A stretch of DNA of 11,669 nucleotides from Bacteroidota bacterium. GTDB taxonomy: Bacteria; Bacteroidota; Bacteroidia; Bacteroidales; 4484-276. The notes beneath the pieces were generated by a model. That model worked only from the letters and a program-made list of their open reading frames with translations, was not told the origin of the DNA and did not search any database. Shown piece by piece: positions 1 to 6,883 of the stretch. Position numbers and translations under genes: made by a program. The stretch spans positions 1-11,669 of the forward strand of contig JABMQA010000700.1 in the NCBI GenBank assembly GCA_013203545.1, written 5' to 3'. Each line of letters begins with the position of its first letter. The first letter of the stretch is position 1.

Positions 1-104
1 CCTGGTTGGTATATAACTTCCGGTTCCTGTTATCAGAATGTTATTATTTTTCATGTTTTTCTGTAGTTATAACATTAAACAAACGTCGGCAAAATTAGTT
101 CTTA

Positions 105-126
105 TTTTGTTAATGTTTTGTTAATG
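105..126. repeat. Tandem 11-bp direct repeat, TTTTGTTAATG x2
   Basis: Two exact, adjacent copies of TTTTGTTAATG (105-115 and 116-126) end two bases before the stop codon of the minus-strand ORF6N gene. A near-inverted relative, CATTAAACAAA, occurs at about 73-83, so a weak fold is possible in the transcript leaving the ORF6N gene. No G/C-rich stem with a U-tract is seen, so this is not called a terminator. The remainder of 1-128 shows no gene or RNA that I can recognise. Confidence 0.6.
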
Positions 127-128
127 TA

Positions 129-659
129 TTACTTATTCCTTTTAAATCCGATTTGTTTTCTGTTTTTATAGGTAGGTTCAATTAATTCTTTTATGACTTC
201 GTAAATTGTAGCAATCTGGACATTTTGCCCGGCATTTTCAGCTTCGAGTTTTTCGATCTTTTCAAGAATTTCCAGGTTGCTTGCAATCAGTTTGCGCATT
301 TTCACAAAAATCCGCATGATCTTGATATTAATTTCGATGGCCTGCTTACTCCTCAAAACGCTGGAAAGCATGGCGACTCCCTGCTCGGTGAAGGCAAACG
401 GGAGGTATTTTGAATGTTGCCCTCGCCCTACATTCTTTAAGATCACAAATTGTGATCTTAAAGAATCCCACTCTTCGGATGTCAACTCAAACAAAAAATC
501 TTCTGGAAAACGATCAATGTTTCTTCTTACTTGTTGTTTTAGGGTTCTTGTTTCTACACCGTAAAGTTCTGCAAGATCGAAGTCTAACATCACCTGCATG
601 TTTCTCACACGGTAAATTTTATCGACAATTAAAGCATCCTTAGGGGCTAATTCATTCAT
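129..659 (-). CDS. ORF6N domain-containing protein (putative DNA-binding)
   Basis: A 176-residue protein with an N-terminal ORF6N domain, roughly residues 8-100. Recognisable family signatures are the VMLDFDLAELYGVETRTLKQQVRRN block (about 23-47, here quoted with gaps: VMLDFDLAELYGV, then LKQQVRRN), FPEDFLFELT (51-60), LRSQFVILK (67-75) and LPFAFTEQGVAMLSSVL (86-102). Residues about 125-150 (NLEILEKIEKLEAEN) look like a short coiled coil suited to dimerisation, and the tail is basic. ORF6N is known from phage and bacterial proteins and is often paired with KilA-N or other DNA-associated domains; a DNA-binding or regulatory role is the family expectation, not shown here. It lies 60 bp downstream of the helicase gene on the same strand. 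A perfect palindrome (678-712) begins 18 bases upstream of the ATG and a sibling lies within the gene (432-466), which suggests autoregulation. The start is supported by the family N-terminus. Confidence 0.9.
   Translation of the reverse strand: MNELAPKDALIVDKIYRVRNMQVMLDFDLAELYGVETRTLKQQVRRNIDRFPEDFLFELTSEEWDSLRSQFVILKNVGRGQHSKYLPFAFTEQGVAMLSSVLRSKQAIEINIKIMRIFVKMRKLIASNLEILEKIEKLEAENAGQNVQIATIYEVIKELIEPTYKNRKQIGFKRNK
432..466. repeat. 35-bp perfect palindrome inside the ORF6N gene
   Basis: The arm ATTCTTTAAGATCACAA (432-448) is followed by a single central base at 449 and its exact reverse complement (450-466): 17 of 17 pairs match. Read on the minus strand it encodes part of the codons for DSLRSQFVILKN, a conserved stretch of the ORF6N domain (about residues 65-76). 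Its core matches the intergenic palindrome at 678-712, with the same arm length and the same 1-nt centre. It could act as a second operator, or fold as a hairpin in the mRNA. Confidence 0.95.
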
Positions 660-677
660 GACTTCTATTTCCTATTT

Positions 678-712
678 TTTGTTTAAGGTCACAATTTGTG
701 ACCTTAAACAAA
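678..712. promoter_or_regulatory. 35-bp perfect palindrome upstream of ORF6N gene; candidate operator
   Basis: The arm TTTGTTTAAGGTCACAA (678-694), one central base (695) and the exact reverse complement (696-712) fill most of the 60-bp gap between the helicase stop and the ORF6N start. Compared with the copy at 432-466, arm positions 1, 4 and 11 differ, and each change is mirrored in the other arm. On the minus strand it is followed by an A-run rather than a T-run, so it is not a canonical intrinsic terminator for the helicase. An operator for a dimeric DNA-binding protein, most simply the ORF6N product, is my inference. A leader hairpin ending 18 bases before the ATG is the alternative. Confidence 0.7.
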
Positions 713-719
713 TTTCAAA

Positions 720-3425
720 TTATTGTAAACCCGGAAGCTTAAACCGCATCACTACCTCTCCGGTCTCTTTATCGATTTCAACCTTTTGGTTTTCCATACC
801 CATGTCTTTTCCGGTTGACATTTTAAACAGTCCGGCAAGGAATTGCATGCCGTTGTTCATGACCTCTTCCAATTCCTCAGTTTTGGTTTTGGGTGGGCCT
901 GGTGCGGGTGCCCCTGAAGTAACCTGTTGTCCTGATATTTCCTCGTCTGGTGCATCATCCGAAAGGTCAATTTCAACGGTTTCAGATTTTTCGCCCTGTT
1001 TTTCTATTGGAACCTTCTGCTCAGTCTCACTTTTCTTATGTTGGGGGACGGTCTCAGGTTCTTCCGAAAATGCTGGTGCCAAATCCTCTTCATGTATGGG
1101 TTTTTCGGTTTCGTTGATAAATGCTTCAAGTTGCTCGATAAATTGCGAACGGCCCTTACTGCTGAAATCAACAAAGTTGGTATTGGCACCGTCTCCTAAA
1201 ACTCCATCAAAAAGGCTTTGCTTAACCAATAAACCTGTTGCAATTTGCTGCTCAATGGAGTTACGTGTTATAAAATTAAAAATGGTGAGCTTACTGCTTT
1301 TCTGTCCGATCCTGTCGATACGCCCGATCCGTTGGTTCTTTTTGGCGGGGTTCCATGGCAGCTCAAAATTTATAAGGGTATCGGCAATCTGCAGGTTAAG
1401 TCCCGATCCACCTGCCTCAGTGGATAAAAAGATTTTGTAATGCGGGTTGGTTTCAAATTTGCCTATCAATTCGCCACGCGCCTTCACGGGGATTTTTCCA
1501 TTAAGTTCAACAAATCCAATGTTGTTATCCCGCAGCATTTTGCCTATCAGCTTATGCACTTTAATCCACTCCGAAAAAATGATGATTTTACGATTGGTGT
1601 TTTGCAAATCCAGTTTTTCGAGCAGCATATATTTCAACTCATCCAATTTTGGCGACTCATTGGTTTCGTCATCAATTAAATAGGTTGAATCGCAAACCAT
1701 ACGCATGTTGGACATCAGCAACATAAGACGCTGAAGATCGAAAGGTGTCAGGAATTTTTTATGGATGATCTGTGCAATTGCCCTGGCATAGGCAGCATGG
1801 TAATCAGCCTGCAACGGTGATAGGTTAACAGGGATATTTATTTGCTGAACGTTTGGCAGTTGGTCCATTACTTTCCGCTTTTCGCGTCTAAGTAAAATTT
1901 TGTCAAGGTTTTTATTGAGTTTTTGCAAATCGTAATATCCGTTAATCTTATTGTGCTTATCAGTGTCGAACAGGCAATGCTGGTACGAAAATTCCCAAAG
2001 GGGGCCAAGAAAATAGGGATCCAAAATCCCAACAATTGAAAAAATATCAATCAGCCGGTTTTCTATAGGCGTACCTGTAATCACCAGCTTATGCCTGGCA
2101 TCAATCCGTTTTAATGAATTTGCGGTTTTGGTTTCATAATTTTTTGCGCGTTGTGCCTCATCCAGAATCAGAAAGTCAAACCCTGCACTATTTATTGCCA
2201 GTTGATCGCGCAGGATGGTTTCATAATTTACAATGAAGAAGAAATATTCATCATCCTGGTATTGTTCGGCCCGCTCCTGAGGCGTTCCCTGAATCACCAG
2301 TGCTTTTTCGTCCGAAAACTTTTCAATTTCTTTTTTCCATTGCTCCTTGAGCGAAGCCGGGCACACGACAAGGGTCTTTTTAAAATCAAAAATATTCTTT
2401 TTCAAAATTGCAGCACCAATGGCCTGTATTGTTTTTCCCAACCCCATTTCATCAGCAATGATGGCTGATTTCTTAAACAGCGCAAATTCTATCCCCTCCT
2501 TCTGATACTCAAACAGGTTAATTTTGAGCGCACTGTAATCAGGTGTATGTATCTCCTTAAGTTTGCAAAGCAAATCGTTTTCAAACGCGGCTTCAAGTTT
2601 TTCGCGCACTTCAGGGCGGATGCAGATCATTTCACTATCCTGAGCCGACTCGATAAATCCAAGGAATTCTTTAATATTATGGCCCTCGATGTATGTTGAA
2701 TTTTTAAAATACCTCGAAATCAGCAATTGCTCTTCAAGCGGTAGTTTATGTGGATAATGCCATGTAACCTTGTTTTTATTCAGCGGATCGCAATAAATTT
2801 CGATAAAAGGGCAGGTTTTGTTCAATCTTTTAAATAACGACTTGTTCTCCTTTATTTTCTGAAAGGCGTACATGATGTGTTTGGTTGTTCCAAGCTTATT
2901 TAACTTGGAATCCATGCTGTTGCTATAACCCGTTTCATTTTCGAAGTCACGAAGAAATATTTTGTATTTCACCCCATTTTCGTTGGTAAGGATGTGGTCG
3001 CCATATATATTCGATGCCCATTTAATGCGGTACTCCGCCGTATCGGCCTTTTGCCGGCGCTCTTTCAACACACGCTCTATCATCCCTTTGCGTGTATATT
3101 TTTTATGTTCCGGGTGCTTTTTAGGATCCAGCAAATGCATTTCGCTTTCAATCTGCAACAAGCAGGCATAGGAGTTTCTATCCCAACCAGGATAGTCCTT
3201 GTCAATGTGAGGCACAATGTTTCCCTCATTATCTATATCCAATGCATAGCCGGTTGTCTCACTGGTGATGTTGTCACTCACAATTAATTCGAACCTGGCA
3301 GCTGATTGGGATAAAATCTGACAATTGGCGTTATTGAAAATGATCTCGCCCAATGCCAGTTCATTTTTATCAAGCTGTTGCTGAAGTTTTTCTTTTTGTG
3401 CTTTAATTATTTCTTTGATGCTCAT
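720..3425 (-). CDS. SNF2-family DEAD/DEAH-type helicase/ATPase
   Basis: A 901-residue superfamily 2 protein of the SNF2/RapA type, expected to translocate on double-stranded DNA using ATP. Visible motifs in order: Q-like region EYQKEGIEFAL (306-316), motif I DEMGLGKT (325-332), Ia VVCPASLKEQW (353-363), II DEAQ (422-425), III VITGTPIENRL (448-458), IV IIIFSEW (614-620), V STEAGGSGLNLQ (668-679) and VI QRIGRIDRIGQ (698-708). All catalytic motifs look intact. The first 300 residues carry no domain I recognise. After residue about 760 comes an acidic, Pro/Glu-rich linker, then a short conserved-looking tail (about 848-901) with a predicted beta-hairpin. Nothing resembling a nuclease or zinc finger is visible. 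It is probably transcribed from the promoter candidate at 3485-3516, and the ORF6N gene follows 60 bp downstream. Chromatin-remodeller-like, repair or defence-linked roles are all possible; the sequence does not decide. Confidence 0.93.
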   Translation of the reverse strand: MSIKEIIKAQKEKLQQQLDKNELALGEIIFNNANCQILSQSAARFELIVSDNITSETTGYALDIDNEGNIVPHIDKDYPGWDRNSYACLLQIESEMHLLDPKKHPEHKKYTRKGMIERVLKERRQKADTAEYRIKWASNIYGDHILTNENGVKYKIFLRDFENETGYSNSMDSKLNKLGTTKHIMYAFQKIKENKSLFKRLNKTCPFIEIYCDPLNKNKVTWHYPHKLPLEEQLLISRYFKNSTYIEGHNIKEFLGFIESAQDSEMICIRPEVREKLEAAFENDLLCKLKEIHTPDYSALKINLFEYQKEGIEFALFKKSAIIADEMGLGKTIQAIGAAILKKNIFDFKKTLVVCPASLKEQWKKEIEKFSDEKALVIQGTPQERAEQYQDDEYFFFIVNYETILRDQLAINSAGFDFLILDEAQRAKNYETKTANSLKRIDARHKLVITGTPIENRLIDIFSIVGILDPYFLGPLWEFSYQHCLFDTDKHNKINGYYDLQKLNKNLDKILLRREKRKVMDQLPNVQQINIPVNLSPLQADYHAAYARAIAQIIHKKFLTPFDLQRLMLLMSNMRMVCDSTYLIDDETNESPKLDELKYMLLEKLDLQNTNRKIIIFSEWIKVHKLIGKMLRDNNIGFVELNGKIPVKARGELIGKFETNPHYKIFLSTEAGGSGLNLQIADTLINFELPWNPAKKNQRIGRIDRIGQKSSKLTIFNFITRNSIEQQIATGLLVKQSLFDGVLGDGANTNFVDFSSKGRSQFIEQLEAFINETEKPIHEEDLAPAFSEEPETVPQHKKSETEQKVPIEKQGEKSETVEIDLSDDAPDEEISGQQVTSGAPAPGPPKTKTEELEEVMNNGMQFLAGLFKMSTGKDMGMENQKVEIDKETGEVVMRFKLPGLQ

Positions 3426-3484
3426 AGTGGGATGGATTTTACTGATAAATGCTTAAACTCAAGGAATAATTTTAAAATCGAAAA

Positions 3485-3516
3485 CAAAAATAATGGAGTT
3501 TAAAGTGAAATGGCAA
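3485..3516 (-). promoter_or_regulatory. Candidate Bacteroidota promoter for the helicase gene
   Basis: On the minus strand, TATTTTTG (3492-3485) matches the Bacteroidota -7 consensus TAnnTTTG. A TTG (3516-3514) lies 21 bases upstream, in the spacing expected for the -33 element. Transcription would begin near 3478, giving a leader of about 50 bases before the helicase ATG at 3425. The match is by eye in an AT-rich region. The rest of the gap 3426-3633 shows no other feature. Confidence 0.4.
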
Positions 3517-3633
3517 CTGTTGTGGTGAGAAATAAAACCTACAGGTTGTGTCTGCTGAACTGCATTGATTATTAGTGCATTAAAATATCACTGAATTATA
3601 AATAATTATCAACACACCATTTACTTGTATTCC

Positions 3634-4554
3634 TTAATGTTTTTCCACCCCCTCAATCATATAAATCAAATGTTCAAGGTGTTTGGTGATCTCCCCCATA
3701 TATTCATTCACTGCTTTTACCGAACCGGGCAGTGCAAACAGCAGCGTTTTATCATTAACCCCTGCCATGGCCCGGCTGATAAGGGCGGCGGGTTTTTCCA
3801 TGCCATATTTCCACCTGATCATCTCCATGATGCCAGGAATTTCCTTTTTGATGAATTCCTTCATAACATCCGGAGTTATATCCCGCGGGCCTATGCCGGT
3901 ACCACCGGTGGTGATAATGATATCGAAATGGAGATCCAGTGATTCCTGAAGTATGCTTTTTAATTTCGTTTCATCATCCGGAATCACTATATTCTCAGTT
4001 TCGAGGCGCCAGCTAAGTTTTTTAAATATTGCATTCAGTAATCCGGTAACCGCCGGACCGCTTTTGTCTTCATACACCCCTTTGCTGGCCCGGTCGCTAA
4101 GGGTGATGATACGGGCTTTGAAAATTTTAGGGATATATTCCAATTCATCGCCTGCCACTAATGCCCCTCCGCTTTTAACCCTGCAAAATATGCCTTTGCG
4201 TGGCATGACGTAATTGCCCGGTTCACGGAATTGATCGTGGAATGGTTTGCCCTGTTGGGTAACTTCAAGAACAACATTATTTTTTACAAACCTGTCGAAG
4301 ATATTTACATCAAAATCATCATCTGTTTTAAATATGATATTTTCGGCAAATTGTCCGTAATCGAGTTTTTTTGCACCTGTAATGGTATAAAAACGTTCCG
4401 CCTCGCAAATATTGAACAAACTCACCTGGCGAACCGTTCCGGCATGTATATCACCAGTAATACCCTGCTCATGAAGTTCAATTTTTTCAACAGGAAATTT
4501 TCTGCCCCCTTCAGGAGCGGTATTTACGGAAAGAACTTTAATTTTTGATGTCAT
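3634..4554 (-). CDS. MOSC domain - MogA/MoaB (molybdopterin adenylyltransferase-like) fusion protein
   Basis: A 306-residue two-domain protein. Residues about 4-142 are a MOSC domain: GITGDIHAG (31-39), RQVSLFN (42-48), a YGQFAENI element (66-73) and VMPRKGIFCRVKSGG (116-130). Residues about 146-303 are a MogA/MoaB domain: ITLSDRASKGVYEDKSGP (150-167), TTGGTGIGPRDITPDV (215-230) and LPGSVKAVNEYM (275-286), including the TGGTG loop that binds molybdopterin in the family. MogA-type enzymes adenylylate molybdopterin before metal insertion; MOSC domains bind or handle molybdenum cofactor and sulfur. MOSC-MogA fusions are known in bacteria. Oddly, the MOSC half lacks the cysteines I would expect near KPFHDQF (103-109) and GNYVMP (113-118). 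The start overlaps the upstream membrane-protein stop in an ATGA, so the pair is translationally coupled. No other molybdenum cofactor gene is visible. Confidence 0.9.
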   Translation of the reverse strand: MTSKIKVLSVNTAPEGGRKFPVEKIELHEQGITGDIHAGTVRQVSLFNICEAERFYTITGAKKLDYGQFAENIIFKTDDDFDVNIFDRFVKNNVVLEVTQQGKPFHDQFREPGNYVMPRKGIFCRVKSGGALVAGDELEYIPKIFKARIITLSDRASKGVYEDKSGPAVTGLLNAIFKKLSWRLETENIVIPDDETKLKSILQESLDLHFDIIITTGGTGIGPRDITPDVMKEFIKKEIPGIMEMIRWKYGMEKPAALISRAMAGVNDKTLLFALPGSVKAVNEYMGEITKHLEHLIYMIEGVEKH

Positions 4555-4961
4555 GAGCCCTTTTTTTCAATGGCTACCCTTAGTGCCAGCATTGACATAA
4601 TAATGGTAAGGGGGCCGAACAAAAATTTCTCAACTGCTGAAGTTGAGGCAAAATTTCCGATGATGTTCAATAAAAAGAAAGCAAAAATCACCCACATGAC
4701 AATGTTTATTGCTTTTGTGAATTTGCCCACCCAAAGATATTCCAATTTCATAGAAATTATTATTGAAAAGAGTATTGTGGAAAAAAGGGCCACAAGTTCC
4801 AGGGTGCCTTTATTGACAGTATTTCCAACCGTCTGCCCGCCCCACACCATTTCATCTGGTATGATACCAATTAATACCAGAATGTGAAAACCCATTAACA
4901 GGAACATCAGGGTCAACAGGATGTTTCCTGCCGTTCTGGCTGACATCATTTTTTTTATCAT
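4551..4961 (-). CDS. Small four-helix membrane protein of unknown function
   Basis: A 136-residue hydrophobic protein with four likely membrane helices at about 13-34, 53-72, 82-103 and 112-130, and a basic C-terminus. Between helices 1 and 2 is an IPDEMVWGG motif, a type of I-P-x-x-x-V/I-W-G-G signature I associate with small uncharacterised bacterial membrane proteins. The reading frame is open upstream to an ATG at 5042, but that would overlap the divergent kinase gene and add a non-hydrophobic, unlikely extension, so I start at 4961 (MIKKMMSART). ATGs at 4949 and 4946 are alternatives. The stop overlaps the MOSC-MogA start by 4 bp, so the two are one transcription unit. Whether it is linked to molybdate or to cofactor biology is only a guess from this overlap. 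Confidence 0.75.
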   Translation of the reverse strand: MIKKMMSARTAGNILLTLMFLLMGFHILVLIGIIPDEMVWGGQTVGNTVNKGTLELVALFSTILFSIIISMKLEYLWVGKFTKAINIVMWVIFAFFLLNIIGNFASTSAVEKFLFGPLTIIMSMLALRVAIEKKGS

Positions 4962-4965
4962 GCAC

Positions 4966-4973
4966 CAAAAATA
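4966..4973 (-). promoter_or_regulatory. Candidate -7 element (TATTTTTG) for the membrane protein/MOSC-MogA unit
   Basis: TATTTTTG on the minus strand fits TAnnTTTG and lies in the 59-bp divergent gap. It is only 4 bases from the ATG at 4961, so the transcript would start at or just beyond that codon. Either the mRNA is nearly leaderless or translation begins at 4949/4946. I see no good -33 element at the usual distance. Confidence 0.3.
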
Positions 4974-5005
4974 GACATTCGGACTGATAATATAATGATT
5001 TTTCG

Positions 5006-5013
5006 TAATTTTG
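5006..5013 (+). promoter_or_regulatory. Candidate -7 element (TAATTTTG) for the sensor kinase gene
   Basis: TAATTTTG fits TAnnTTTG exactly and ends 7 bases before the kinase ATG at 5021, which implies a start of transcription at about the ATG itself, i.e. a leaderless mRNA. The -33 region is weak (CTG at 4984-4986, 19 bases upstream). Together with the opposite-strand element at 4966-4973 it would form a compact divergent promoter pair. Confidence 0.3.
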
Positions 5014-5020
5014 ACAACAT

Positions 5021-6847
5021 ATGATACTACCCGGATTAGCATATATCAACTTTTCATCTTTTGTTTTTACGGGAATTGTGTACATCCCAATTTCGATAAT
5101 ACTTGGATTTATTGCATACAGGTATTACAGGATTCGTGGAAACAATACACTTTTCTGGCTCTTATTTTACGAATTCTCGTTGTTGACGGTTGTAAGCATG
5201 TGTGGAGCGCTATCAGGAACCGTTTTTACCTCTAGCAGCAATGGGATTGTTGCGATGCTTGTGTTGAGTTCTTTTGCATTATCGTTTAGCAATGCGGTAC
5301 TGGGGTATCTTTTTTTTACGGAAACCAAAATCAGGATATCCCCGTGGGTGGGATTTATTGTGATACTTATGGTAGGACTGGTCACCACAGGGCTAACCAT
5401 CACTGAACAGATTAAACCTTTGATTGAAGCAACCGGAGGTATAAACTGGGGCCTTCCCGGTTACATCTACACACTTAGGGCAATTGTATATTTTCTTGGG
5501 GTATTGCCCATTTTAATGTTGTTCTGGCAACGATTTATTCGATCAGAAAACATGGATGAAAAAAGGCATTACCTTTTTTTGAGCCTTATGTTCTTGTTTA
5601 TATTGCTCATTGTAATTGTGGATTTTATCCTGGAGCCATTGCTAAACTCACCGGCACTATTGAGCGAACTGGCCATACTCCTTTTTGCAGTGATAAGTTT
5701 CACCGTTTTTTTGATTGTAATTGAAATTACCATAACAAGAGTTGAAAAACGATACAGGCATTTGATCGAAAATCTTAAGGATCTTGTATTTGTATTGGAC
5801 AACAAATTCAGAATACGTTATACCAACCCGGCCATTGAAAACAATCTGGGGTATCATCCTGAAGTGTTAAAATCAAAATTTGTAATGGAGTTTGTCCATG
5901 AAAATGACCGTTTATTTGTTGAGCAGATTTTTAATACAACCGGTAATGCTGAAAAAAGTGATGTTCAGTTTAAGTTAATGGACAAGCTCGGAAATTTTGT
6001 TTGGGTGAATTCGCCCGGATACCTGATCCCCATCGAAGCGTGGGATTCAGGCGGTGGCGCATTTTTATTTTCCTGTCATAATATAACTGAGATTAAAAAA
6101 TTACAAAATTCACTTATCGAAGCAAAAGAAAAAGCAGAAGAGGGCGACCGCCTGAAAACAGCTTTTTTGGCTACCATGAGCCATGAGTTCAGGACACCGC
6201 TTAGTGCCATAATCGGGTTTGGTGAATTGATCGGGAGCACCGAGCTCGATTCAAAAAAGTATGCTGAATATGGCCAATATATTCTTGAGGCCGGCACAGA
6301 TTTACTGGATATTACTGACTCAATATTCGATTATTCAAAGCTCGAATCAGGTGAAATTAGCGTTACAAAATCTGTTTTTACCCTACGGGAATTTTTGGGT
6401 GAAATTACCAATAGAGCATTTTCTATCAGAGACCTTAAGAAAAAAAACAATATCGACGTAATTATGCTATCGTCAGATGAGGGTCCTGGAATTGAATTAT
6501 TTTCAGATAAAAATTTGATTGGGAAGATCCTGAAAAATTTCATCACCAATGCCTTCAAATTTACCAGGGAAGGCTTTGTTGAGTTGGGGGTTGAAATAAA
6601 TGACCGGACATGTGTCTTTTATGTGAAGGACACCGGGATAGGGATACCTGATGATAAGCAGCAGCTGATTTTTGACAGGTTTCGTCAGTTGGATGACAGC
6701 CATACCAGAAAGTTTGAAGGGATTGGACTTGGGCTGGCGATATGTAAGAAAATATCCGATTTATTGGGAGGTGAAATTTGGCTTACTTCAAACGGGAAAG
6801 GGGGAACAACATTCTATTTTCAAGTTTTTGATGCAGTAAATCAATAA
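5021..6847 (+). CDS. Membrane-bound sensor histidine kinase (7TM-PAS-HisKA-HATPase_c)
   Basis: A 608-residue sensor kinase. Seven hydrophobic segments fill residues about 9-30, 43-65, 75-99, 108-128, 148-170, 184-203 and 213-235, resembling the seven-helix N-terminal sensor modules of other histidine kinases. A PAS domain follows (about 243-362, starting at RYRHLIENLKDLVFVLD), then a short coiled linker and HisKA with phosphoacceptor H388 in MSHEFRTPLSAIIGF. The ATPase domain shows the N box KILKNFITNAFKF (502-514), G1 DTGIGIP (537-543), F box FDRFRQLD (551-558) and G2 GIGLGLAI (567-574). All catalytic motifs are intact. It has no attached receiver domain. The ligand is not deducible. The gene is divergent from the membrane-protein unit and is followed after 36 bp by a LytTR response regulator, its probable partner. 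Start at 5021 is chosen because it directly precedes the first membrane helix. Confidence 0.94.
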   Translation: MILPGLAYINFSSFVFTGIVYIPISIILGFIAYRYYRIRGNNTLFWLLFYEFSLLTVVSMCGALSGTVFTSSSNGIVAMLVLSSFALSFSNAVLGYLFFTETKIRISPWVGFIVILMVGLVTTGLTITEQIKPLIEATGGINWGLPGYIYTLRAIVYFLGVLPILMLFWQRFIRSENMDEKRHYLFLSLMFLFILLIVIVDFILEPLLNSPALLSELAILLFAVISFTVFLIVIEITITRVEKRYRHLIENLKDLVFVLDNKFRIRYTNPAIENNLGYHPEVLKSKFVMEFVHENDRLFVEQIFNTTGNAEKSDVQFKLMDKLGNFVWVNSPGYLIPIEAWDSGGGAFLFSCHNITEIKKLQNSLIEAKEKAEEGDRLKTAFLATMSHEFRTPLSAIIGFGELIGSTELDSKKYAEYGQYILEAGTDLLDITDSIFDYSKLESGEISVTKSVFTLREFLGEITNRAFSIRDLKKKNNIDVIMLSSDEGPGIELFSDKNLIGKILKNFITNAFKFTREGFVELGVEINDRTCVFYVKDTGIGIPDDKQQLIFDRFRQLDDSHTRKFEGIGLGLAICKKISDLLGGEIWLTSNGKGGTTFYFQVFDAVNQ

Positions 6848-6861
6848 AATCCTATTATTTA

Positions 6862-6869
6862 TATATTTG
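6862..6869 (+). promoter_or_regulatory. Candidate -7 element (TATATTTG) before the response regulator
   Basis: TATATTTG matches TAnnTTTG and sits in the 36-bp gap between kinase stop and regulator ATG, which would put a transcript start near 6876. No -33 element is seen at 19-21 bases upstream (the nearest TTTG ends at 6830). If real, the regulator has its own internal promoter in addition to read-through from the kinase gene. Confidence 0.3.
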
Positions 6870-6883
6870 ATTAAAAGTACACT

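Noticed and set aside
444..454. CACAANTTGTG core as a CRP/FNR-type site
   Set aside because: The half-sites are in the opposite order to CRP (TGTGA...TCACA), and a 35-bp perfect dyad is far longer than such sites.
678..712. Palindrome as a rho-independent terminator of the helicase
   Set aside because: On the minus strand the stem is followed by an A-run, not a T-run, and the stem is AT-rich; the in-gene sibling also argues against a terminator.
658..1440. A 260-codon plus-strand frame opposite the helicase C-terminus
   Set aside because: It is antisense to the helicase coding region, is Ser/Cys-rich with no recognisable domain, and only looks open because of the codon pattern of the real gene.
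4962..5042. Upstream extension of the membrane protein to ATG 5042
   Set aside because: It would overlap the divergent kinase start, and the extra 27 residues do not resemble a membrane-protein N-terminus or signal peptide.
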